Shown piece after piece: positions 19,007-27,195 of a stretch of 64,000 nucleotides of DNA. This stretch comes from Gemmatimonadaceae bacterium. Its GTDB lineage: Bacteria > Gemmatimonadota > Gemmatimonadetes > Gemmatimonadales > Gemmatimonadaceae. The stretch is from positions 58,027-122,026 of the forward strand of contig DASYSS010000032.1 in NCBI GenBank assembly GCA_036003045.1. Direction: 5' to 3'. The first letter of the stretch is position 1; each line of letters begins with the position of its first letter. Under the pieces are notes generated by a model. That model had not been told where the DNA came from. It worked only from the letters and a program-made list of their open reading frames with translations, and searched no databases. Both the position numbers and the translations under genes were made by a program.

Positions 19007-19660
19007 ATGTCCTCCGCGATTCTCCTTGCCATTTGTCTCGTGTTCGCGGCCGGACCCCGCGCGACCGCGCAGGTTCAGGGTGGCGGCGCGACTGCGGTCG
19101 CTCTTTCCGCGAAGCACGAACTCCTTGGCAATCCTCTCGTCGGCGGTGGCGTCGAGCTTTGGATTCCGGCCGGCGACGGGCGGTTCGCATTTCGATTCGG
19201 CGGCGAATGGCTTCACGGGCAGGCCGACCGAATCGGCATCCCATGTGCCGGGCTCGTCGAGCCGGGTACATGCGCGCCGGAGCCGGTGCATGACCGATCG
19301 CGGATGACGACGGCGCGCGGCGGCGGCATGCTACGACTGGCCGGCGGCCACAATGCCACTCTCAAGCTCACGGCAGATTGGATGGTGACGCGAGTCAGCG
19401 TCGATACGCACGGAAATGCGAGTGGCAGCGAACTGACCGCTGCAAAGATGTTGTGGGGTCCATGGCTCGGCGTCTCCGCCGACTGGATACCATGGTCGCA
19501 CGTGCCTATCGGCCTCGAAATGGAGGCAGGGCTCGGCGATCTGATACCAATATTGAATGAGCACATCCTCGACGGATACGCACCGTTCGACGGCGGTATG
19601 TCTGTCCGCCACTTGCGCCTTGGCCTGGTTTGGCGACCGCGATTTCCTCGGCAGCGCTGA
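19007..19660 (+). CDS. Secreted protein, probable outer-membrane barrel
   Basis: 217 residues from ATG 19007, with AAGG just upstream. A signal peptide (MSSAILLAICLVFAAGPRATA) precedes a beta-rich body: GGGVELWIPAGDGRFAFRFGGEWL and later VRHLRLGLVWRPRF as the likely last strand. Two cysteines (IPCAGL, GTCAPE) flank a probable surface loop. The pattern fits a small monomeric barrel; no family is assigned. It converges with the ADOP permease gene 21 bp away. Confidence 0.7.
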   Translation: MSSAILLAICLVFAAGPRATAQVQGGGATAVALSAKHELLGNPLVGGGVELWIPAGDGRFAFRFGGEWLHGQADRIGIPCAGLVEPGTCAPEPVHDRSRMTTARGGGMLRLAGGHNATLKLTADWMVTRVSVDTHGNASGSELTAAKMLWGPWLGVSADWIPWSHVPIGLEMEAGLGDLIPILNEHILDGYAPFDGGMSVRHLRLGLVWRPRFPRQR

Positions 19661-19681
19661 CCGCCGCTCTGTCCGAGCCTC

Positions 19682-22342
19682 CTATTCTGATCGAAGAGTG
19701 TCCGCGGGGTCCACGCGGAGCGCTTGTCTCACCGGCAAAACCGCGGCCATTATTGCGACGACCGCCATCAGCACGATGGCGCCGCCGAAGGAAGCTGGAT
19801 CGGTCGGGCGCACGCGATAGACCAGCGCTGAGATGCCCCGAGCCGCGGCGTAGGCTCCGGCGAGACCGAACACGCAACCGACTGCGGCGAGCTTGAGACT
19901 CTGGCCAAGGATCGAGCGCGTCAGCGCCGCAGAATCGGCGCCCAATGCGACGCGGATGCCGATCTCTCGCGTGCGGCGCGCGACGGCGAAGGCGATGATG
20001 CCGAACAGGCCGACGGCCGTGAGCATCAATGCTATCAGCGCAAATGCGCCGAGTATGAACATGGCGACGCGTGGACCGCGATACGCGAATTCGAGCTGTG
20101 TCTCGGCGGTAGTGATTCTCGCGAGGGTTGCACCTACGCCCGCGCTCTCGACGGCACGCTCGAGCGCCGTTCGCAGCATCGCCGGATCGCCGCGCGCCCG
20201 CAGAATGAAGGGGCCAACCGATTCCTCGTCGTCGACGGACGACAGATACATCTGCAATTTGTAGAACTCTGCCGCGCGTCCGCCGGGCATTTGTGCGTCG
20301 TTCGCGATGCCGACGACCGTGCGCCACTCGCCCGGACTGTCGCCGAATCGAAGCCGCACGCCGAGCGGATCGCGATCCGGCCACAAGAGGCGCGCGAGCG
20401 ATTCATTGATCACGACTTCGTCGTTAGCGCCCTGGCTCGCGTCGAATCCGCGTCCGCGAGCGAGCTGCATCCGCGCAACTCGAAAATAGTCCGGGCTCAC
20501 CGTAGTTCCCGCGACGATTTCCGCGTCGGCCTGGCGTATACCCGACGGGCCCTCGACTGCACTCGGACCGGGAACGATGCTCGTGAGCGGTATGGATCCG
20601 ATCGCCACCTCGGCCACGCCCGGCACAGCGGCGAATGCTCTATGAAGCGTCTGATTCGCTGCGGCGCGCTCGGCCGGGGTCGAATGTCGCCCCGTTTTCA
20701 CATTCGCCGGCGCGGCGCGGTTCACGCTCACTTCGATGAGTCCCTTCGGCTCGTATCCGACCGGCGTTCGCACCAAGGCGATGAACGATCGCGTGAGCAC
20801 GCCCGCGGCGGCGAGGAACATGAGCGAGAGCGCGATCTGTGCGACGATCAGCCCAGCGTGTGCACGTCCCGACGCTCGGCCCACTCCGGGTTGCCAGCCG
20901 CCGGTCTTGAGCGCGCCGTCGAGCGTCCGCTCTCCGGCGAGGAAAGCCGGTCCGATCCCGAACAGGAGAACGGTTGCGATCGAGAGGGCCGCGGACGTCG
21001 CGAGCACCGTCGTGTCGAGCGGAACCTTCACGAAGTAGCCGAGGGCGGCGGGCCGCAAGCCGAGCCAGGCGACGAGGACGCCGACCGCTCCTGCCGGAAT
21101 GGCGAGCAGCAGGCTCTCGGTGAGAAGCATGCGGGCGAGTCTTCCCCGCCCTGCGCCGAGCACTTGCCGCATCGCGAACTCGCGCCGGCGCGACCAACCG
21201 CGCATGAGAAGCAGTCCGGCGACGTCGGCGCACGCGATGAGCAGCAGTCCGGAGGCAGCAACGAGGAGCAATTCGACGGCGCTGCGTTGTTGTGGCTCGA
21301 CGCGATCGGAAGCCGTCCGCGCTTCTCCTCGCCGTCCCTTCATCCATCCGGTATCGGGAAGCGTACGCCGGATCGCGTCGAGCTCCTGCGATGCTCGCTC
21401 GGAGCTGATGCCGGAGCGAAGTCGCGCGAAACCTTGGACGAGACCTATCGAGCTGACGTCGAGCGGGACCCACACGGCCGGCCGGGGCTCCCGCTCGGCC
21501 GGCGCGCCAACCTGGCTGGGCAGCACGCCGATGATCGCGTATGCCTTTCCGTTCACGGTGATCGAGCGGCCGATGGCGTTGGGATTTCCGCCGAATTCCG
21601 TTTGCCACACCGAGTCGGCCAGGATCGCGACGAGGGGAGCGCCGCGGCGCGCGTCGTCGTCTGTGAATCCTCGTCCGAGAGACGGATGCACGCGCAGCAT
21701 CGGGAGGAACGACGGCGTGACCGAAGCTACGGCCACCGTGTCGGTCTTCGCTGCGCGGACGGGGTAGTCCGACCACGTGTACGCCGCGAATTCGTCGAGC
21801 GTGCGCGAACGCGCGGACCACAGCCGATACAGTGCCGGGTCGATATCCCAGCGGAAATTGCCATCTCCGTTCTTCCGCGCCTCGAGGCTCACGATGCGGT
21901 TGCCATCGGCAAACGGGAGCGGCTCGAGCAGTAGCCGGCGAACGGTTCCGAACACCGCCGTGGTTGCGCCGATGCTGAGGGCGAGCGTGAGCATGACGAC
22001 CGCACTCACCACTGGCGCGCGACGCACCTGTCGAAGGGCGGCGCGCAGGTCCTGGGTGAACTCTTCAATCCACCGAGCGACGCCGATCTGCCGCCCGCGC
22101 ACGGTGGCACGACGCTCGGTGTGACGACGAAACGCGTCGGTGTCGCCAAACCGGCGCCGCGCTTCGGCTTCGGCGTCCGCCTCGCTCATCCCGGCGGCGC
22201 GGAGCTCGTCGACTCGCATCGCGACGTGAGCCGCGATTTCATCGTCCATGTCGCGAAGGAGTCGGTCGCGACTGGCCGGGAGGCGGAAGAGTCGTCGGAC
22301 TCCGCGCGGGATCTTGAGCGTGACGCGAGGAATGCGCGTCAC
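19682..22342 (-). CDS. ADOP family ABC-transporter-type permease (MacB/FtsX)
   Basis: 886 residues. The N-terminal helical adaptor (about 20-70; DEIAAHVAMRVDELRAAGMSEADAEAEARRRFGD) is the hallmark of the ADOP family (acidobacterial duplicated orphan permeases). Then come a transmembrane helix (VVMLTLALSIGATTAVF), a MacB-like periplasmic domain, a three-helix FtsX core, a second MacB-like domain and a second FtsX core ending near SILGQSLKLAAVGCVFGLAGAYAAARG. No ATPase gene is adjacent, as usual for this orphan family. Its start overlaps the PadR stop (ATGA), so it is co-transcribed with its regulator. Such permeases are thought to act in export or envelope stress; the substrate is unknown. Confidence 0.93.
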   Translation of the reverse strand: MTRIPRVTLKIPRGVRRLFRLPASRDRLLRDMDDEIAAHVAMRVDELRAAGMSEADAEAEARRRFGDTDAFRRHTERRATVRGRQIGVARWIEEFTQDLRAALRQVRRAPVVSAVVMLTLALSIGATTAVFGTVRRLLLEPLPFADGNRIVSLEARKNGDGNFRWDIDPALYRLWSARSRTLDEFAAYTWSDYPVRAAKTDTVAVASVTPSFLPMLRVHPSLGRGFTDDDARRGAPLVAILADSVWQTEFGGNPNAIGRSITVNGKAYAIIGVLPSQVGAPAEREPRPAVWVPLDVSSIGLVQGFARLRSGISSERASQELDAIRRTLPDTGWMKGRRGEARTASDRVEPQQRSAVELLLVAASGLLLIACADVAGLLLMRGWSRRREFAMRQVLGAGRGRLARMLLTESLLLAIPAGAVGVLVAWLGLRPAALGYFVKVPLDTTVLATSAALSIATVLLFGIGPAFLAGERTLDGALKTGGWQPGVGRASGRAHAGLIVAQIALSLMFLAAAGVLTRSFIALVRTPVGYEPKGLIEVSVNRAAPANVKTGRHSTPAERAAANQTLHRAFAAVPGVAEVAIGSIPLTSIVPGPSAVEGPSGIRQADAEIVAGTTVSPDYFRVARMQLARGRGFDASQGANDEVVINESLARLLWPDRDPLGVRLRFGDSPGEWRTVVGIANDAQMPGGRAAEFYKLQMYLSSVDDEESVGPFILRARGDPAMLRTALERAVESAGVGATLARITTAETQLEFAYRGPRVAMFILGAFALIALMLTAVGLFGIIAFAVARRTREIGIRVALGADSAALTRSILGQSLKLAAVGCVFGLAGAYAAARGISALVYRVRPTDPASFGGAIVLMAVVAIMAAVLPVRQALRVDPADTLRSE

Positions 22343-22671
22343 GTTGACCTCAGGACCTTGCTCACGGCGAGGACGTAGCGCTTCCAGGTCGCCGTTTCAG
22401 CATCCAGGCGTTTTCGTCCGCGCGACGTGAGCGAGTAGTACTTCGCGCGGCGGTTGTTATCTGAGACGCCCCACTCGGCGGCGATGGCACGGTCGTCTTC
22501 GAGGCGATGCAGCGCTTTGTAGAGCGCCGAGTCCACGATCTCCATTTCCCCGCTCGTTCGCTGCTCGATCCACTTGCTCAGGCCGAAGCCGTGCATTGGC
22601 GTGGTGGAGAGCGCTTGGAGGACCATGAGGTCGAGCGTGCCGTGGAGGAGATCGCTGGTGTCGCGGGGCAT
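22339..22671 (-). CDS. PadR family transcriptional regulator
   Basis: 110 residues, the usual length for a short PadR protein. The winged helix covers about 5-95: LLHGTLDLMVLQALSTTPMHGFGLSKWIEQRT, then IVDSALYKALHRLEDDRAIAAEWG and RRAKYYSLTSRGRKRL, which is the family signature. PadR proteins are dimeric repressors responding to small molecules or stress. The stop codon overlaps the start of the ADOP permease, the canonical PadR-ADOP pair, so it most likely controls that operon, including itself. Confidence 0.93.
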   Translation of the reverse strand: MPRDTSDLLHGTLDLMVLQALSTTPMHGFGLSKWIEQRTSGEMEIVDSALYKALHRLEDDRAIAAEWGVSDNNRRAKYYSLTSRGRKRLDAETATWKRYVLAVSKVLRST

Positions 22672-23136
22672 CGCCCTCCATGCACGAGGTTAGGGGTAAG
22701 GATCAAGGCGCAAGATGGCGGTCAAGCATGATAGGGTCAAGACGCCCCGCCCCGACGGGCAGATCGTGAGCGGTGAATGCCGGCCACTCTGGGTTCGATT
22801 GGCGGGTTGAGTACGGCTCGCCGCTCGAAATCGGACTTCGGATTTCTGACGTCGGACATCAGACCCAGCGTTTGTGCGACGAGCCTCCACGAACTGGAAG
22901 CTCCTTCCAGTCACGCCGGGTCTGACGTCAGACGTCCGATATCTGACACTGACTTCTAGCGCACAGCCGTACCCCGCCCCAGAAGACAGACCTCAGAGTG
23001 GCCGGGATCCAATCGCCGGTGCCGAGCAGACCTGGCATTCCAACCTTTTCCCCCGTTGGAAGCACCCAATCCAAACGGCGCTCAGTCACAACAAGGAGCA
23101 GCCTAGAGCGAGCTCACATCAGCGGAGGAGATCTCG
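22672..23136. other. Divergent intergenic region containing an R1 copy
   Basis: This 465-bp gap separates the divergent PadR and 23137 genes. R1 copy 2 fills its middle, so any promoters must lie close to each gene. A strong ribosome-binding site (GGAGGAG) precedes 23137. Nothing else is seen. Confidence 0.6.
22780..23010 (+). repeat. R1 palindromic element, copy 2
   Basis: Same ends as copy 1 (CCGGCCACTCTG; AGAGTGGCCGGGATCC) and the same internal landmarks (GTTTGTGCGACGAGCCTCCACGAA, TTCTAGCGCACAGCCGTACC). One base of the apex stem is changed (AGACCCAGCG). This copy sits between divergent genes, so the family cannot be just terminators. Confidence 0.9.
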
Positions 23137-23859
23137 ATGCCCCGAAAGACACGTAAAGCGTTCGCCTGGGGAAACGGAGTATTGATCGCCCTGTTCAGCT
23201 CTGCGTTGCCGATCCACACACAGAACGCCAACGCGCAGGATTCCCGATCGCTGTACGCCAGCATGGCTCCAATCGAGCAATACCGGATGGACCGCGATGC
23301 GGAAATCGCACTGGCCCGCACCGCGGCGCCTCCCTCGATTTCGCGCGACGCCGAGATCTTGGTGCTGGGACAGAAGAACTTCGAGACCGCGGTCCGCGGC
23401 AAGAACGGTTTCGTCTGCGTGGTGGGCAGAGCGTTCGCCGGGCCGTTGAACAACCCCGAGTTCTGGAGTCCAAAGAACCGGAGCCCCATCTGCATGAATC
23501 CACCCGCGGCGCGGTCACTGTTGCCCTATGCCATGAAGCAGGCCGGGATGGCGCTCGCTGGCGCTTCGAAAGCTCAAATCACGGAAGCGATCAGGACCGC
23601 CGTGGCCACGAAAGAGCTCGGCGCTCCAGACGCCGGCTCGATGTGCTATATGATGTCAAAGCAGGCGTACCTGACCGATCAGGGAAGCCACAATCTGGCG
23701 CACGTGATGTTCGAGCTTCCGCGCAGCGACGTATTTCAAGACGACCCCGCCTTCTTCGTTTCCTGGGATCCGGCGCCAGTGATCGAGTTCAACGTTCCCG
23801 TCGGTCAGTGGTCAGACGGAACGTCCGCACACGCGCCGCACAAACCATCTACTCGATGA
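23137..23859 (+). CDS. Conserved secreted protein of unknown function
   Basis: 240 residues from ATG 23137 with a strong ribosome-binding site (GGAGGAG, 9 bp before). The signal peptide is MPRKTRKAFAWGNGVLIALFSSALPIHTQNANA. The mature part opens with YRMDRDAEIALARTAAPPSISRDAEILVLG, a pattern I recall from secreted hypothetical proteins of several phyla, and carries conserved-looking cysteines (GFVCVVGR, SPICMNPP, SMCYMMSK) that could pair in the periplasm. No catalytic motif is evident. Its last 11 bp overlap the convergent anti-sigma gene. Confidence 0.75.
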   Translation: MPRKTRKAFAWGNGVLIALFSSALPIHTQNANAQDSRSLYASMAPIEQYRMDRDAEIALARTAAPPSISRDAEILVLGQKNFETAVRGKNGFVCVVGRAFAGPLNNPEFWSPKNRSPICMNPPAARSLLPYAMKQAGMALAGASKAQITEAIRTAVATKELGAPDAGSMCYMMSKQAYLTDQGSHNLAHVMFELPRSDVFQDDPAFFVSWDPAPVIEFNVPVGQWSDGTSAHAPHKPSTR

Positions 23860-24322
23860 ATCGCCGTAGCTCGATCCGCCCGCGATACTTGTTGTGAGGA
23901 CACGTCGCGCTGATCCGCGCCGCGTCCGAGTCGTTCGCCGCGCGGATGATGAACAAGCCATCGACGACGTCGCCCGGAGGCTCGAGACGTCCCTCGACGT
24001 CGAGCTTACCGAGGCGGGCCAGACTGTCCGCCCAGCGGCCGTACTCGGCCCGGCGCTCGCCCATTTTGCCCGGCGGCGGCGCGAGATACGCCGATCCCGG
24101 TGAGAGGAGGAGCACGTACGTCTGACCGGGGCGTCGAGACCAGGCATGCGTGATGACGAGCAACACTGCCGCCGCGGCCACGGCACTCACCCACATCCAG
24201 CGTCCGCGGCGCTCGCCCCCGAACACGGCGCGGACGACCCGCTCCTCGAGCGCGGGATCAGGCTGCTGCTCCCGCGGTAAGTCGGCGAGCGCGCGTGTGA
24301 TGTCGTCGGGTAGTTCTGTCAT
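23849..24322 (-). CDS. Membrane anti-sigma-like protein fused to a YCII-type domain
   Basis: 157 residues. The N-terminal ~40 residues (ITRALADLPREQQPDPALEERVVRAVF) look like a short cytoplasmic anti-sigma segment, followed by a single transmembrane helix (WMWVSAVAAAAVLLVITHAW). The periplasmic part (about 65-157) has the layout of a YCII/DGPF-like ferredoxin-like domain: YVLLLSPGSAYL, then RAEYGRWADSLARLGKLDVEGRL, GLFIIRAANDSDAARISATCP and a final GRIELRRF. It overlaps the stop of the ECF sigma gene (ATGA), so it is very likely that sigma factor's partner. The periplasmic domain may be the sensor; the signal is unknown. Confidence 0.7.
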   Translation of the reverse strand: MTELPDDITRALADLPREQQPDPALEERVVRAVFGGERRGRWMWVSAVAAAAVLLVITHAWSRRPGQTYVLLLSPGSAYLAPPPGKMGERRAEYGRWADSLARLGKLDVEGRLEPPGDVVDGLFIIRAANDSDAARISATCPHNKYRGRIELRRFIE

Positions 24323-25011
24323 GGTCGACCCTCGTCGCGATTCAACGCCCTGCGAAGAAGCGTGCGGGCGCGCGCCAATTGACTCTTCGATGTGCCTTCG
24401 ACGACGCCGAGCATGCCGGCGATCTCGTGATGTGCGTAGCCGTAGATCTCATGAAGCACGAAGATGTCGCGCGCCCCTTCGGGGAGGGCGGCGATCGCGC
24501 GCTCGAGATCGAACGCCGTGTCGTGCGCGGGCGGAGCAACAGGGTCGATATCCTCGGTGCCCACCATCCGCCACGCCGAGCGCACCCGCTCGCGGCGGAC
24601 GTTGACCAACACGCCGCAGAGCCACGTCCGCAACGCCGACTCTCCGCGGAACGTCGACATCTTGCGCGTGGCGCGCACCCAGGTCTCCTGGACGAGATCT
24701 TCGGCCTCGTGCTGGTCGCTCGCGGCGAGCCGCAACGCCAACGCGTAGAGCGCCGGGGTGTGCGCCCTGTACAGCGTCCGAAACGCGTCCTCGCCGGCGT
24801 TCAAGTCGCCGTCGTCGGAACTGCGAGTGCTACGCGGAAGAGCGTGCGCATTCAGGTGAGTGACACGTACCCCCGCGGGGGTTGGAATCGGGTTCTGGGG
24901 TGGATCGAGAAAAAGGCGCAAAAAAGGCGGGTCGAACCGGCGAGAGCTGGTCTGATGTCCGAGGTCCGACATCTGTCCTCCGACTTCGAGCCCAAGATCG
25001 GGGCCAGTCAA
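24319..25011 (-). CDS. ECF RNA polymerase sigma factor
   Basis: Open frame of 230 codons. Region sigma2 (about 75-140) has DAFRTLYRAHTPALYALALRL and the core-binding AEDLVQETWVRATRKMSTFRGESALRTWL. Region sigma4 (165-220) has LPEGARDIFVLHEIYGYAHHEIAGMLGVVEGTSKSQLARART, a helix-turn-helix. The true start is uncertain: the first ~20 codons lie in a partial R1 element, so a TTG at 24804 or CTG at 24855, much nearer sigma2, may be used. It overlaps the anti-sigma gene downstream (ATGA) and belongs to the ECF type with single-membrane-span anti-sigma partners. Confidence 0.88.
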   Translation of the reverse strand: MTGPDLGLEVGGQMSDLGHQTSSRRFDPPFLRLFLDPPQNPIPTPAGVRVTHLNAHALPRSTRSSDDGDLNAGEDAFRTLYRAHTPALYALALRLAASDQHEAEDLVQETWVRATRKMSTFRGESALRTWLCGVLVNVRRERVRSAWRMVGTEDIDPVAPPAHDTAFDLERAIAALPEGARDIFVLHEIYGYAHHEIAGMLGVVEGTSKSQLARARTLLRRALNRDEGRP

Positions 25012-25038
25012 GGAAGACAGCCCGCGGAATGGCCGTGA
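24951..25038 (+). repeat. R1 right-arm remnant
   Basis: TCTGATGTCCGAGGTCCGACATCTG, followed by a diverged middle and AAGACAGCCCGCGGAATGGCCGTGAT, aligns with the right arm of R1 (GTCTGAGGTCAGACGTCC ... AGACAGACCTCGGAGTGGCCGTGAT). The left arm is missing. It overlaps the 5' end of the open frame of the sigma gene. Confidence 0.65.
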
Positions 25039-25086
25039 TGCCGCGCCGTTAATCCCATTCTGTTGGCCGGTCTATTTTGCAAGACG

Positions 25087-25470
25087 TTAGCGCCGCCTGA
25101 CCAGGTCGAGGCTGGGATCTCGGGCGGCGACGATGACAACTGCGGCCAACAGAGCCAGCGGTACGATCACGAAGACCGCGGTGCCTATCGCGACGTCCGC
25201 GACTATGGCGCCTAGCATCGCCGCGGCGAGCAGCGCTGCCCCGACCTTGTTCGTGCGCGGAAAGAGAAACAGGGTGCCGCCACCGATCTCGACGAGTCCG
25301 GTGAATACGCGAAACCACTGGCCGAGGCCGATCTTGGCGAAGATTCGTACCCACTCGCCGTTCGGCGCGCTGTCGAACTTGCCCCAGCCGATGTACGCGA
25401 AGAGCGCCGCGATCAGGCCGCGCCAGATCCACCCCGCGACGTCGCGCCGGGGCTCGAGGTTTGACGGCAT
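25087..25470 (-). CDS. DoxX family membrane protein
   Basis: 127 residues with four hydrophobic helices, the usual DoxX layout: WIWRGLIAALFAYIGWGKF opens it with the typical GxxKF ending, then GLGQWFRVFTGLVEIGGGTLFLFP, AALLAAAMLGAIVADVAIG and FVIVPLALLAAVVIV. DoxX proteins are inner-membrane proteins linked to quinone or thiol redox and stress handling, without a settled activity. It stands alone between the sigma operon and a cluster of small frames. Confidence 0.85.
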   Translation of the reverse strand: MPSNLEPRRDVAGWIWRGLIAALFAYIGWGKFDSAPNGEWVRIFAKIGLGQWFRVFTGLVEIGGGTLFLFPRTNKVGAALLAAAMLGAIVADVAIGTAVFVIVPLALLAAVVIVAARDPSLDLVRRR

Positions 25471-25531
25471 GCGCCATCATAACGCGCCAAGATTGCGCGT
25501 CGGTTTTTGGATGATGAAAAAAGAATGAACT

Positions 25532-25559
25532 CCCCGCAGTCGCTCGCCTGACTGCGGGG
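25532..25559 (-). terminator. Hairpin downstream of small minus-strand frames
   Basis: Perfect 10-bp stem CCCCGCAGTC/GACTGCGGGG with an 8-nt loop. On the minus strand it is followed after a few bases by a run of T (ATTCTTTTTTC). It lies 50 bp after the stop at 25609, so it may end a transcript that includes the two small frames. Confidence 0.55.
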
Positions 25560-25608
25560 CACTCATGGTGTTCCCGCCACCGTCGGGACGGCTACCGCCT
25601 GACAGCGC

Positions 25609-25806
25609 TTAGGGTGCAACTTGGGCTTGCGCCGGCAAAACCAGCTTCGTTCCAACCGGGAGAATCGGAACGGTGGCGGTTGTAATCGTGATCGTCACCG
25701 TGTTCGCGTGCCCGGTGACGCCTGGTCCGACGGGGAGTGGGGGATGTACCAGTGGCTGGACCGCGCGCCGAAGGGCCGCAACGAGACGGGCTTCTGGTGG
25801 CGTCAT
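25609..25806 (-). CDS. Possible small protein, unknown
   Basis: 65-codon frame from ATG 25806, 6 bp after the stop of the small frame at 25813. The C-terminal half is strand-like (TVTITITTATVPILPVGTKLVLPAQ); there is no signal peptide. Support comes only from the tandem arrangement with its neighbour and the downstream terminator-like hairpin. It may not be real. Confidence 0.35.
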   Translation of the reverse strand: MTPPEARLVAALRRAVQPLVHPPLPVGPGVTGHANTVTITITTATVPILPVGTKLVLPAQAQVAP

Positions 25807-25812
25807 CGCGAT

Positions 25813-25974
25813 TCATACGGCAAGCTCGGCGCCGGAAGGTAAGATGACCGACTGCAGCGCGGCGTCCACGATGATAATGGGGATGCCGGGACAGACGTGG
25901 ACCGGCGCGGCGGCATCGTTCATTGCGATGTGGGTCCCGATGATGGCGGCGATGAAGCTGCCATCATTCGCCAC
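25813..25974 (-). CDS. Possible small protein, unknown
   Basis: 53 codons from GTG 25974. The product is hydrophobic with one cysteine (HVCPGIPIIIVDAALQSVILPSG). It resembles the following small frame loosely in its strand-rich, proline-marked end. The open frame extends further upstream, but that part overlaps the hydrolase gene on the other strand. No family recognised. Confidence 0.35.
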   Translation of the reverse strand: MANDGSFIAAIIGTHIAMNDAAAPVHVCPGIPIIIVDAALQSVILPSGAELAV

Positions 25975-26015
25975 GAGGCTGTGGCGCCATTTCCGAAACT
26001 CACGGACACTTGACG

Positions 26016-26828
26016 ATGAGCGTGACAACTCGCGGCTACGCGCCGGTGAACGGTCTCCGGATGTATTACGAAATCGAGGGCCCGCCGGCGGGCGACCCGC
26101 TCGTATATATCCCCAACGCCTTCGGCTTCGCCGGGCTGATTTCATTCCCCGCGCTGCTCGAGAGCCACTCAGTCATCACGATGGACCTTCAGGGGCACGG
26201 CCGCACCGCGGACATTCCGCAACGGCCGCTCTCGATCGAGCAGTACGCCAACGACGTCGTCGCGCTGCTGAAGCATCTGGGCATCGAGAGAGCCGATTTC
26301 TTCGGCTTCAGCTTCGGCGGCAACACGGCGGCGATGATCGCGCTTCGTCATCCCGAGCTCGTGCGTCGGGTGGCCACGTGGGGCGCGACGTTCGGCCCGG
26401 CGAGCGTCGCCCACAACCCGGCGATGCTGCGCTTCGACCGTCCGCCCACCGCTGACGACGACGCGTTCGCGTTCAAGCGCGAAGCGTATAAGAGAGTTGC
26501 CCCCAATCCGGATCAGTGGCCCACGCTCTGGGCGAAGGTCGCCGGCCTCGCGTGGGACGGCTTCTCGAACGAGGAGCTGGCATCGATCGAAGCGCCGCTC
26601 CTCATCGCGCTCGGCGATCGCGACTTCGTCCGCGTCGAGCACGCCGCCGACGCCGCCAGCCGCATTCGCAACGGCGAGCTCGCGGTGGTGCCCGATGCCG
26701 GCCACAACGCGCCGATGTCGGAACCCGAGCGCGTGATTCCGATCATCAGGCATTTTCTGGAAAAGGCGGAGAGGAGGAAGCCGGTTGCGACCGCGGGAAT
26801 GGGCTATCACCCCGGCGAAACCCGCTGA
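26016..26828 (+). CDS. Alpha/beta hydrolase
   Basis: 270 residues from ATG 26016 (a TTG two codons earlier is the longer option). Cytosolic, without leader. The alpha/beta hydrolase fold is clear: the nucleophile elbow is GFSFGGNT, with S near residue 103. The acid is likely in LIALGDRDFVRVE and the histidine in VPDAGHNAPMSEP. GHGRT at the oxyanion side and the overall size match small-molecule esterase or haloperoxidase-like hydrolases. Stands alone, with R1 copy 3 directly downstream. Confidence 0.88.
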   Translation: MSVTTRGYAPVNGLRMYYEIEGPPAGDPLVYIPNAFGFAGLISFPALLESHSVITMDLQGHGRTADIPQRPLSIEQYANDVVALLKHLGIERADFFGFSFGGNTAAMIALRHPELVRRVATWGATFGPASVAHNPAMLRFDRPPTADDDAFAFKREAYKRVAPNPDQWPTLWAKVAGLAWDGFSNEELASIEAPLLIALGDRDFVRVEHAADAASRIRNGELAVVPDAGHNAPMSEPERVIPIIRHFLEKAERRKPVATAGMGYHPGETR

Positions 26829-26885
26829 CGCGATCAACCCGAGAGCGATCTCCAACAGGCTCCGCCTGCGTCGAGACAGCGAGAG

Positions 26886-27116
26886 CCGGCCACTCTGAGT
26901 TCGACTGGCGGGTCGAGTACGGCTCGCGGCTCGAAATCGGACGTCAGATTTCCGACGGCGGACATCAGACCCGGCGTTTGTGCGACGAGCCTCCACGAAT
27001 TGGAAGCTCCTTCGCGTCACGCCGGGTCTGACGTCAGAGGTCCGACATCTGACACTGATTTCTAGCGCACAGCCGAACCCCCCTGGCGAAGACAGACCTC
27101 AGAGTGGCCATGATCC
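26886..27116 (+). repeat. R1 palindromic element, copy 3
   Basis: Full copy with both ends (CCGGCCACTCTGAG; CTCAGAGTGGCCATGATCC) and the perfect apex pair CAGACCCGGCGT/ACGCCGGGTCTG. It fills most of the 367-bp gap between the convergent hydrolase and aldose epimerase genes; nothing else is visible there. Confidence 0.9.
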
Positions 27117-27195
27117 AACCGACGTCACGCGCCTCAACGAACTCCCCGACCCGACGAACGGCGAAGCATTAGAGAACCAGTAAGCAGCCACCGCG

